Shown in pieces: positions 16,333 through 22,274 of a stretch of DNA of 22,274 nt; position 1 is the first letter of the stretch, and every line of letters begins with the position of its first letter. This DNA is from Porphyromonadaceae bacterium (GTDB lineage: Bacteria; Bacteroidota; Bacteroidia; Bacteroidales; Tannerellaceae), in the NCBI GenBank assembly GCA_003517945.1, contig DOZP01000085.1, positions 544 through 22,817 of the forward strand. The letters are read 5' to 3'. Made by a program: the position numbers and the translations under genes. The notes under the pieces were generated by a model. That model did not search any database. It was given only the letters and a program-made list of their open reading frames with translations, and had not been told where the DNA came from.

Positions 16333-17616
16333 TTATCTGACCTTTCTGTCCGACCAGAAATCGACCACGCGCAAAACGGCCCTGCTGCATACAGGGCAGA
16401 AAGGTTTCAGATCACGCATCATACAATGATTCATCGGACGGTATATACCTTTCGAAAGATAACCTCCGCCTTCGAACACCCCGATCCCTTCGGAATAAGA
16501 AGTATCCAACGGTGTCGGCACAGGTGTTCCGGCAGCCAGCAGGTCTTTCCATTTCTTATCAAAATCGACCAAAGTGGTAATATTCGGCTCCCAGGGTTCA
16601 AACCGGATGTCATAGAAATCATCGTATCCTGTTTCCGTATAAAAATACTCGTCGGCAAGACCGGCAAAGCTATGGCCGAACTCATGCACAAATACCTGAA
16701 TTGTCTGTTCATTATCAGCGGTTCCGATTGCATAGAAATTATACATCCCCCCGCCCCCGTATACATCGGAATTAACCAATACAAAAATAACGTCACAGGG
16801 AATATTCCATACGGCATCGCGTATGGATTCCATATCGGGCGTAGTAAGGTAACGGTCTGTTCCGAAAGTATAAAACCCTGCATTTAAAACCGTATTCTTA
16901 AAAATACCCTTACCTGAAAAATCCGTACCGGACTCTTCCGACTCCAGGACAACGGCATAAACATTAAAATCTTCGCGACATTGATCAAACGGAGGTATAG
17001 AGAACAAAGCCCCGGTAAACCGGTTTGCATCTGCGATAAATTTATCCTGCTCCGACGCCGTATACCCTTCGGCCAGAAATACGAGGTCAACTTTTGCGGA
17101 AGGATCGCCTTTTGTCTGAATAGATACTACCTGATTCTTTTTTAACGGGCTGCGGTCAATAAAGATACTCGAAGGATCAATATCCAGGATCATCAACGTA
17201 TCTTTACGGTTTGTCAAACGATTATGCGCTAACAGCACGGAAATTACCGGCTGGTGCGGATAAGGCATAACAATACTGTTTATCCAGGCTTGTGTTTCGT
17301 TCCGGGCCTGATCTGTCGTACGCCATTCTTCAAACAATGTATTAAAACCGCGCGAATAAATAAGTCCTCCGCCCGCTTTATCATACATCTTCAACAAATA
17401 GCCTCCATATCCGAACGGATCCGTCAGATTCCCGCGAGGCCCTCCCCAAACCGGCTCTTCACGCAACCGGATCAATGCCGCAGACTGCATTCCGCTATTC
17501 CCACTCAACGCAAAATCCATTCGCAACCGCTTGCCGTTAAAATAAGTATCAAAAGATGATTGCGCAGAAGAAAAAACGCACATAAGAATTACCGGCAGAA
17601 AAGAAAGTCTCCGCAT
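16333..17616 (-). CDS. Secreted M64 family (IgA-peptidase family) zinc metallopeptidase
   Basis: Starting at ATG 17616 this is a 427-residue exported protein. Residues 1-18 form a signal peptide (MRRLSFLPVILMCVFSSAQ). A beta-rich N-terminal domain (about 20-150) corresponds to the M64 N-terminal region. The catalytic part contains VDLVFLAEGYTASEQDKF near 176-193 and the zinc site VHEFGHSFAGLADEYFY, with His311, Glu312 and His315 and a likely third ligand at Asp322. This is the M64 signature (family founder: Clostridium ramosum IgA protease). Many Bacteroidota carry M64 proteins with unknown targets, so IgA cleavage should not be assumed. The frame extends to a TTG at 17637, but ATG 17616 is the better start because it begins the signal peptide. 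It is the last gene of a four-gene operon, 24 bases after the nitrilase-family gene. The CPVC motif near the C-terminus could be a disulfide or metal site. Confidence 0.88.
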   Translation of the reverse strand: MRRLSFLPVILMCVFSSAQSSFDTYFNGKRLRMDFALSGNSGMQSAALIRLREEPVWGGPRGNLTDPFGYGGYLLKMYDKAGGGLIYSRGFNTLFEEWRTTDQARNETQAWINSIVMPYPHQPVISVLLAHNRLTNRKDTLMILDIDPSSIFIDRSPLKKNQVVSIQTKGDPSAKVDLVFLAEGYTASEQDKFIADANRFTGALFSIPPFDQCREDFNVYAVVLESEESGTDFSGKGIFKNTVLNAGFYTFGTDRYLTTPDMESIRDAVWNIPCDVIFVLVNSDVYGGGGMYNFYAIGTADNEQTIQVFVHEFGHSFAGLADEYFYTETGYDDFYDIRFEPWEPNITTLVDFDKKWKDLLAAGTPVPTPLDTSYSEGIGVFEGGGYLSKGIYRPMNHCMMRDLKPFCPVCSRAVLRVVDFWSDRKVR

Positions 17617-17640
17617 TGTTTTATCGTATCGAATCAATGA

Positions 17641-18441
17641 CTACTGATTATCAATCATCAATTGGAATTTATCCGCATCCTTCCATACCGGAAACTTGGC
17701 ACGTAGTTTTTCAAGATCGGCACGTTTAAGTATTCCCGTAACTGTTACCGCCTCTTTTTCTCCGGCATCATATAGTTTTTTACCTTTCGGGGAAATGATC
17801 CGGGAATCGCCGTGGTATTTAAATTCACGGGCGTCAACACCGATCCTGTTGACACCGCAAACATAGCACATATTCTCTATTGCGCGCGCCTGAAGCAATG
17901 CTCTCCATACTTTCTTACGAGATTCCGCCCAGTTTGCCACATAGATTAATACATCATATTCATTATCTACATTACGGCTCCATACGGGAAAACGCAAGTC
18001 ATAACAGACTAAAAGACAGATTTTCCATCCCCGGAAATCAAGAATAAGGCGCTTTGTCCCCGGCGAAAAAACGTCGTCCTCACCGGCCATACCGAACAAA
18101 TGCCGCTTATCATAATAAAATTCCTGTCCGTCCGGGGTTATAAAAAATGCCCGGTTAAAATAGTTGCCATTATCTGATGCCATAAAACTCCCGGTTACGG
18201 CAAAACCATAATCTTTCGCATACTTTTTCATGGCCATGATCGTTCTCCCGTCATTCGGTTCGGATAAATCTACGGCACGCATGGACAGTCCTGTCGTAAA
18301 CAATTCCGGCAATACGGCCAGGTCTGTTTTTCCTTTCAAACGACGCAGCAATTCCCCGTAATAACAGATATTCTCTTCCACGTCTTCCCAAATGATGTGG
18401 GATTGTATCATACTGATACGTAAAATGTTGAAATCTTCCAT
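17641..18441 (-). CDS. Nitrilase-superfamily amidohydrolase, omega-amidase (YafV/Nit2) type
   Basis: This 266-residue cytoplasmic enzyme has the complete Glu-Lys-Cys triad of the carbon-nitrogen hydrolase family: LPELFTTG with Glu46, YYDKRHLF with Lys112, and LVCYDLRFP with Cys146. The small size, the MAGEDDVFSPG segment after the lysine and the CYDLRFPVWSRN block match YafV/Nit2-like omega-amidases, which hydrolyse 2-oxoglutaramate or 2-oxosuccinamate and act in methylthio-ketoacid and glutamine transaminase repair. N-carbamoylputrescine amidase is about 290 residues with different motifs, so this is unlikely to be the partner of the agmatine deiminase at 6665. It lies 17 bases downstream of the acyltransferase gene in the same operon. 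Confidence 0.9.
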   Translation of the reverse strand: MEDFNILRISMIQSHIIWEDVEENICYYGELLRRLKGKTDLAVLPELFTTGLSMRAVDLSEPNDGRTIMAMKKYAKDYGFAVTGSFMASDNGNYFNRAFFITPDGQEFYYDKRHLFGMAGEDDVFSPGTKRLILDFRGWKICLLVCYDLRFPVWSRNVDNEYDVLIYVANWAESRKKVWRALLQARAIENMCYVCGVNRIGVDAREFKYHGDSRIISPKGKKLYDAGEKEAVTVTGILKRADLEKLRAKFPVWKDADKFQLMIDNQ

Positions 18442-18458
18442 AATAATATATTTTAAAG

Positions 18459-19013
18459 TTATTCTACCTTGGCAAAATTTTTATCATGATGTCCTTTTAC
18501 CCCATCATACATCGAGCGAATTCTAAAAATATCCTTTTCCGCATCTCCCGTAGGATAAAACAGTTCCTTTATACCGACTTCCTTTTTCCCGTAATCAATA
18601 TATGCCACCTGAATCGGGACTCCGGCCTTCAGCGCTATATAGTAAAACCCTTTCTTCCATTCTTTCGTCCGCTTGCGTGTACCTTCCGGAGTGATGGCAA
18701 TATGAAACGTATCATGCTTCGTAAATTCTTCGGCAATCTGTTCCGTCGTCGAAGATGATTTGTTGCGGTTAATCGGAATGCCTCCCATACTCTTAAACAA
18801 GATATTAAGAGGAAAAAAGAACCATTCTTTTTTGATCAGAAATTTGGATTTTTTCCCCACAGCATTATAAAAAAGCTTACCCAACATAAAATCCAGATTA
18901 CTGGTATGAGGCGCAACACATATAACAGATTTAGGAACATCACCGCCGTCAGTACCTATTGTCCATCCGAGTAAATGCAGAATCCATCTGCACAAAACAG
19001 GCTTTATCTTCAA
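18459..19013 (-). CDS. PlsC-like 1-acylglycerol-3-phosphate acyltransferase family protein (TTG start)
   Basis: This short (184-residue) member of the PlsC/LPLAT family carries the acyltransferase HX4D motif as HTSNLD (His36, Asp41), GGIPINR (77-83) and TPEGTRKR (108-115), the three blocks that form the acyl-acceptor and phosphate site. It probably transfers an acyl chain to a lysophospholipid or related acceptor at the inner membrane. The only start that keeps the catalytic His36 is a TTG at 19013, which overlaps the stop of the upstream gene as TTGA. The next in-frame Met (residue 43) would delete the active site. The overlap implies translational coupling. Short forms like this are common in Bacteroidales; the exact acceptor is unknown. 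Confidence 0.88.
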   Translation of the reverse strand: MKIKPVLCRWILHLLGWTIGTDGGDVPKSVICVAPHTSNLDFMLGKLFYNAVGKKSKFLIKKEWFFFPLNILFKSMGGIPINRNKSSSTTEQIAEEFTKHDTFHIAITPEGTRKRTKEWKKGFYYIALKAGVPIQVAYIDYGKKEVGIKELFYPTGDAEKDIFRIRSMYDGVKGHHDKNFAKVE

Positions 19014-19306
19014 TTTTTCGTTCTTTCTTTATTCAACAGCATCAACTCCTCATAAATCCTGTCAACCTCCGTATTGAAATTTTCACGCAGCTTCCTGTAA
19101 TACTGTTTTACCAACCGTTTATCCGCAGTCCCCGAAGGATTCTGAATACGACGCCTGTATTCATTATTCATATCACAGATGCGGGTCATCATCTCCCTGA
19201 GTTTTGCCTGATCGGCTTTTGGTTGCAAAGAACAAAGCAGGATTTCGGTCATCAATTCGCCGGACAAATATTCAATAGCTTTTTTCAAATCTCTACGTTT
19301 TGCCAT
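19010..19306 (-). CDS. Small conserved Bacteroidales protein of unknown function
   Basis: This 98-residue protein starts at ATG 19306 (MAKRRDLKKAIEYL). It is charged, almost wholly helical in appearance, has no signal peptide or membrane segment, and ends in a likely coiled-coil helix (RENFNTEVDRIYEELMLLNKERTKN). It resembles a family of roughly 90-100-residue hypothetical proteins common in Bacteroidales that begin MAKRxDLKK; no function is known to me. An extension to a TTG at 19363 is possible but would overlap the promoter, so I reject it. Its stop overlaps the TTG start of the acyltransferase, which makes it the first gene of that operon. A basic N-terminus with an acidic helical C-terminus suggests an RNA- or protein-binding role, but that is speculation. 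Confidence 0.8.
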   Translation of the reverse strand: MAKRRDLKKAIEYLSGELMTEILLCSLQPKADQAKLREMMTRICDMNNEYRRRIQNPSGTADKRLVKQYYRKLRENFNTEVDRIYEELMLLNKERTKN

Positions 19307-19331
19307 ATTTTTACGTTTTATAAAAGACGTG

Positions 19332-19364
19332 TAAAGATAAATAAAATATAAATAATCAGTCAAA
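19332..19364 (-). promoter_or_regulatory. Promoter of the small-protein/acyltransferase/amidase/M64 operon
   Basis: On the minus strand TTTG (19364-19361) is followed after 21 bases by TATCTTTA (19339-19332), one mismatch from TAnnTTTG. The predicted start near 19325 leaves a leader of about 20 nt to ATG 19306. Confidence 0.6.
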
Positions 19365-19379
19365 TTTTTCCGGAAAAAT
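19364..19379. repeat. 16-bp perfect palindrome touching the -33 box
   Basis: ATTTTTCCGGAAAAAT is its own reverse complement. It overlaps by one base the TTTG -33 element of the minus-strand promoter and lies 95 bases upstream of the plus-strand glycogen-synthase promoter. The position is that of a dimeric regulator site, possibly controlling one or both divergent operons. Confidence 0.5.
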
Positions 19380-19414
19380 CATCCGCATTCCGCACTCCAC
19401 CCGGTTTACATCAT

Positions 19415-19441
19415 TTCCTCTTCATCAGATGAAGGCAGGAA
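19415..19441. repeat. Inverted repeat upstream of the glycogen-synthase promoter
   Basis: TTCCTCTTCAT (19415-19425) pairs with ATGAAG-GC-AGGAA (19429-19441) around a three-base loop, 11 pairs with a two-base bulge. It lies 33 bases upstream of the -33 box and outside both predicted transcripts, so an operator is more likely than a terminator. Confidence 0.4.
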
Positions 19442-19473
19442 GCCGTTCCGGCAAGAAAAATAAACAGGTTCGT

Positions 19474-19504
19474 TTTGTATTTCCCTCAACTTGCACTACC
19501 TTTG
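19474..19504 (+). promoter_or_regulatory. Housekeeping promoter of the glycogen synthase gene
   Basis: TTTG (19474-19477), 19 bases, then TACCTTTG (19497-19504): a full match to the Bacteroides sigma-ABfr consensus. Transcription should start near 19511, about 25 nt before the ATG at 19536. It is the best-formed promoter in the window. Confidence 0.82.
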
Positions 19505-19535
19505 CGGGTCTGATTCCGAAATAAGACAAAATTGA

Positions 19536-21167
19536 ATGACAAAGCCTGATTATATATTTGAAAGTAGCTGGGAGGTCTGTAACAAAGTGGGTGGTATATA
19601 TACGGTACTGTCATCCAAAGCCTGTACATTAAGAAAAGATTTTGACGACCGGATTATATTCATCGGACCGGATCTCAATCAACATCAAAATGATTTCCGG
19701 GAAGATAGTACACTTTTCAGCGACTGGAAAAAGTCATTACCCGAAAATTTCAATGTAAAAACCGGACGTTGGAAAGTTCCCGGAGAACCGATTGTTCTTC
19801 TGATATCATACAAAACCTTTTTCGACAAAAGGGATTCGCTTTATTATGAGATGTGGGATAGTTTCCGGGTAGACTCCGCACTCTCCTACGGAGATTACGA
19901 CGAATCGTGTATTTTTGCTTATGCCGTCGGTTTGGTTATTGAAAGTTTCTATCATTTTCACGGGCTGGCCGACAAAAAAGTGGCGGCATTATTTAACGAA
20001 TGGATGCTGGGCATGGGTGCGTTATACCTCCGGAATCATGTACCGGCTATTGCAACATTGTTCACCACACATGCTACAACGATAGGACGCTCAATCGCAG
20101 GCAATAACAAACCGTTGTACAGTCATATGAATTCGTACGACGGAGACCGGATGGCCAAAGAACTAAACGTAGAAGCCAAACACTCGTTGGAAAAACAGAC
20201 AGCGCTATTCGCCGATTGCTTTACAACGGTAAGCGATATTACCGCGATGGAATGCAAGCAGCTACTGCAGAAAGCGCCGGACGTAGTGACGCCGAACGGA
20301 TTTGAAATGAATTTCGTACCCGAAGGAGAAAAATATACGGAAATAAGGGAAAAAGCCCGCGAAAAGATTAGGCTTGTCGTAGAAAAGCTGACCGGCAAAC
20401 CGGTCGCCAAAGAGGCTTTTCTGGTGGCGACAAGCGGACGTTACGAATACAGGAATAAGGGGATTGATGTATTCATTGACACGATGAACAAACTTCGTAA
20501 ATCCGACGGATTAAAACAGGAAATCATTGCGCTCATCATGGTTCCCGCATGGGTACATGCGGCAAGGGCAGACTTAAAATATATAATCGAAAATGATTAC
20601 AATATGACCGCCCCGATGCAGACACCCTTCCTGACACACTGGTTACATAATATGCAAGATGACCGGGTGATAAATTTCTTTCTTTCCGCCGGTTTCACCA
20701 ACACTGCGGCCGAGAATCTGAGAATTATTTTCATTCCCTGTTATCTTGACGGCCATGATCAAATCCTCAACCGGTCATATTATGAACTTCTTCCCGGTAT
20801 GGACGCGACGGTATTCGCTTCCTATTATGAACCATGGGGATACACACCGCAGGAAAGTATCGCGTTCGGCGTACCGACTATTACCACAGATCTTGCCGGT
20901 TTCGGTATGTGGGCCGAAACCGTCGTATCCGGCAAACAGATAAAAGAAGGCGTATCGGTTATTAAACGTACGGATGATAACTATTTCGACGTCGTCAATC
21001 AAATAGCGGACACCCTTTCGGAGCTTATGAATACGGATAATGTTGAAACGGTACGTACGAATTGCGTACAAATCGCCCGGAAAACCGAATGGGATAAATT
21101 CATCACATACTACTACACGGCATTTGATAAAGCGTTTTCAAATGCGGAAAAAAGAAACAGAAAATAA
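19536..21167 (+). CDS. Glycogen synthase, GT3 (eukaryotic-type) glycosyltransferase
   Basis: This 543-residue enzyme should transfer glucose from a nucleotide sugar to growing alpha-1,4-glucan in the cytoplasm. It belongs to glycosyltransferase family 3, the fungal/animal glycogen synthase type, rather than the GT5 GlgA of most bacteria. Evidence: ESSWEVCNKVGGIYTV at residues 9-24 (with the KVGG nucleotide-sugar loop), LFTTHATTIGRSIAG near 176, SDITAMECKQLL followed by VVTPNGFE near 230-253, and the C-terminal EPWGYTPQE motif with the family's paired glutamates Glu432 and Glu440. It is shorter than the animal enzymes (about 700 residues) and lacks their phosphorylated tails, as in other Bacteroidales. 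It is followed after 40 bases by alpha-glucan phosphorylase, so glycogen synthesis and breakdown are encoded together. Confidence 0.92.
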   Translation: MTKPDYIFESSWEVCNKVGGIYTVLSSKACTLRKDFDDRIIFIGPDLNQHQNDFREDSTLFSDWKKSLPENFNVKTGRWKVPGEPIVLLISYKTFFDKRDSLYYEMWDSFRVDSALSYGDYDESCIFAYAVGLVIESFYHFHGLADKKVAALFNEWMLGMGALYLRNHVPAIATLFTTHATTIGRSIAGNNKPLYSHMNSYDGDRMAKELNVEAKHSLEKQTALFADCFTTVSDITAMECKQLLQKAPDVVTPNGFEMNFVPEGEKYTEIREKAREKIRLVVEKLTGKPVAKEAFLVATSGRYEYRNKGIDVFIDTMNKLRKSDGLKQEIIALIMVPAWVHAARADLKYIIENDYNMTAPMQTPFLTHWLHNMQDDRVINFFLSAGFTNTAAENLRIIFIPCYLDGHDQILNRSYYELLPGMDATVFASYYEPWGYTPQESIAFGVPTITTDLAGFGMWAETVVSGKQIKEGVSVIKRTDDNYFDVVNQIADTLSELMNTDNVETVRTNCVQIARKTEWDKFITYYYTAFDKAFSNAEKRNRK

Positions 21168-21207
21168 AATTTCACGAGTTCACAAAACATAACAGATAAA
21201 AAAACTT

Positions 21208-22274
21208 ATGAAAATTCAATCAACTAATTCAAACGAGCCGATCTGGAGAGATATATACCCTCACTCAAAACTTCCTAAAAAATTAGAAAAATTGCACGAA
21301 ATCGCAACTAATTTATGGTGGGTATGGAATCATGAAGGAGCCAAACTTTTCGGAGATATTGATGCGGAGTTGTGGAAAAGTACGGAAGGAAATCCGGTGT
21401 TATTGCTGCAAAAGCTGTCGAGCAAACGGATGAAAGAGATCATGGAAAACCATGAAATGATGGCTAAAATAGATTACGTATACGACCTGTTCAAAGCATA
21501 TGTAAATATAAAACCCAGCCCGTCAAAACCATCCGTCGCATACTTTAGCATGGAATACGGATTAACCAATGTACTGAAGATCTATTCGGGAGGACTGGGC
21601 ATACTTGCCGGCGACTACCTGAAAGAAGCAAGCGACAGCAATGTTGATCTTGTGGCCGTGGGGCTTCTGTACCGTTACGGGTACTTCACTCAGTCGCTAT
21701 CAATGGACGGACAACAGATAGCCAACTACGAAGCACAGGACTTTTCAAAACTACCTATTACGCAGATGACGGCGTCCGACGGTTCTCCGATGACATTGGA
21801 AGTCCCGTATAACGACCGTATTGTCTATGCACATATCTGGAAAGTAGGCATCGGACGTATCCCTATGTACCTGATGGATACGGATATTCCGGAAAACAGC
21901 GAATGGGATCGCCCGATTACCCATCAATTATACGGAGGCGACTGGGAAAACCGTATGAAACAGGAATATTTACTCGGAATAGGCGGAATCTTATTGCTGA
22001 ATAAGTTAGGGATAAAAAAACAAGTCTACCATTGCAATGAAGGCCACGCCGCACTCATCAACGTACAACGTTTGGCGGACTACATTGAAAAAGATAAGCT
22101 GGAATTTAACGAGGCGCTTGAAGTTGTCCGTGCGTCTTCTTTATACACGGTACATACGCCGGTACCTGCAGGACATGATTACTTTGACGAATCATTATTC
22201 GGAAAATACATGGGGCATTTCCCGCAGAAACTGGGTATTTCATGGCAGGAATTTATTGATATGGGACGTACAAA
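21208..22274 (+). CDS. glgP: Alpha-glucan (glycogen/maltodextrin) phosphorylase, GT35, C-terminus beyond the window
   Basis: From ATG 21208 an open frame runs 355 codons to the right edge without a stop. The N-terminal 100 residues ([22 protein letters not shown]) match the DUF3417-type N-terminus of the short bacterial alpha-glucan phosphorylases. The catalytic part begins with [29 protein letters not shown] and LYRYGYFTQ, followed by DTDIPEN and [16 protein letters not shown]. These are strongly conserved in the family. The enzyme splits alpha-1,4-glucan with phosphate to give glucose-1-phosphate and uses pyridoxal phosphate. The PLP-binding lysine lies in the missing C-terminal half. It is 40 bases downstream of glycogen synthase with no terminator between, so co-transcription is likely. 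Bacteroidales members of this type are about 850 residues. Confidence 0.94.
   Translation, partial: MKIQSTNSNEPIWRDIYPHSKLPKKLEKLHEIATNLWWVWNHEGAKLFGDIDAELWKSTEGNPVLLLQKLSSKRMKEIMENHEMMAKIDYVYDLFKAYVNIKPSPSKPSVAYFSMEYGLTNVLKIYSGGLGILAGDYLKEASDSNVDLVAVGLLYRYGYFTQSLSMDGQQIANYEAQDFSKLPITQMTASDGSPMTLEVPYNDRIVYAHIWKVGIGRIPMYLMDTDIPENSEWDRPITHQLYGGDWENRMKQEYLLGIGGILLLNKLGIKKQVYHCNEGHAALINVQRLADYIEKDKLEFNEALEVVRASSLYTVHTPVPAGHDYFDESLFGKYMGHFPQKLGISWQEFIDMGRT

Noticed and set aside
16159-16887. Plus-strand open frame of 242 codons
   Set aside because: It lies opposite the M64 peptidase and sigma genes, shows no domain pattern, and its composition is that of a reverse-complement shadow.
17617-17637. 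TTG-initiated N-terminal extension of the M64 peptidase
   Set aside because: The ATG at 17616 begins a normal signal peptide; the seven extra residues add nothing recognisable.
17641-18441. Nitrilase-family gene as N-carbamoylputrescine amidase, completing the agmatine pathway with the gene at 6665
   Set aside because: The size and the motifs around the Lys and Cys fit YafV/Nit2 omega-amidases, and the gene is 10 kb away in a different operon.
19307-19363. TTG-initiated extension of the small conserved protein
   Set aside because: It would run over the predicted promoter and transcript start, and the family begins MAKRxDLKK at the ATG at 19306.

Overview
The window looks like chromosomal DNA from a member of the order Bacteroidales (phylum Bacteroidota). 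The signs are a complete SusC/SusD pair with its own ECF sigma factor and FecR-type anti-sigma factor, a FimA/Mfa-type fimbrillin lipoprotein, an M64 (IgA-peptidase family) protein, a eukaryotic-type (GT3) glycogen synthase next to a GT35 alpha-glucan phosphorylase, and repeated use of the Bacteroides promoter signal (TTTG about 20 bases before TAnnTTTG). Genus cannot be set from the sequence alone. A Dysgonomonadaceae- or Tannerellaceae-like host is a guess.

Layout, left to right. (1) 1-4643, minus strand: a fimbrillin-like surface lipoprotein (2088-4643), followed 51 bases downstream by a very long exported beta-helix protein that runs off the left edge (1-2036). (2) 4878-6521, minus strand: a two-gene membrane operon, AI-2E-family transporter then TRIC/UPF0126 channel. 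(3) 6665-9080, plus strand: agmatine deiminase and peptidase T, separated by a hairpin-rich, repeat-like spacer. (4) 9103-9141: a bidirectional terminator between the converging peptidase T and susD genes. (5) 9169-16234, minus strand: a nutrient-uptake locus in the order ECF sigma, FecR anti-sigma, SusC (with an STN signalling domain), SusD. No degradative enzyme follows. (6) 16333-19306, minus strand: an operon of a small conserved protein, a PlsC-type acyltransferase, a nitrilase-family omega-amidase and a secreted M64 metallopeptidase. (7) 19536 to the right end, plus strand: glycogen synthase and the start of alpha-glucan phosphorylase.

How it fits together. In locus 5 the expected circuit is substrate import by SusC/SusD, a signal passed through the STN domain to FecR, release of the sigma factor and activation of susC. 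The susC leader has no TAnnTTTG box on its own strand, as expected for an ECF-dependent promoter. On the opposite strand the leader carries a TATCTTTG box (14442-14449) and, about 50 bases on, a perfect 10-bp hairpin followed by a T-tract (14501-14537). Together these predict an RNA of about 80 nt antisense to the susC translation start region, like the PUL-associated antisense RNAs (DonS type) of Bacteroides fragilis. This is the most interesting signal in the window.

The glycogen genes and the acyltransferase operon diverge from a compact 229-base regulatory region. It holds two well-formed promoters and a 16-bp perfect palindrome touching one of them. No gene-free stretch exceeds 300 bases. 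I see no tRNA, rRNA, CRISPR array, transposase or phage gene.
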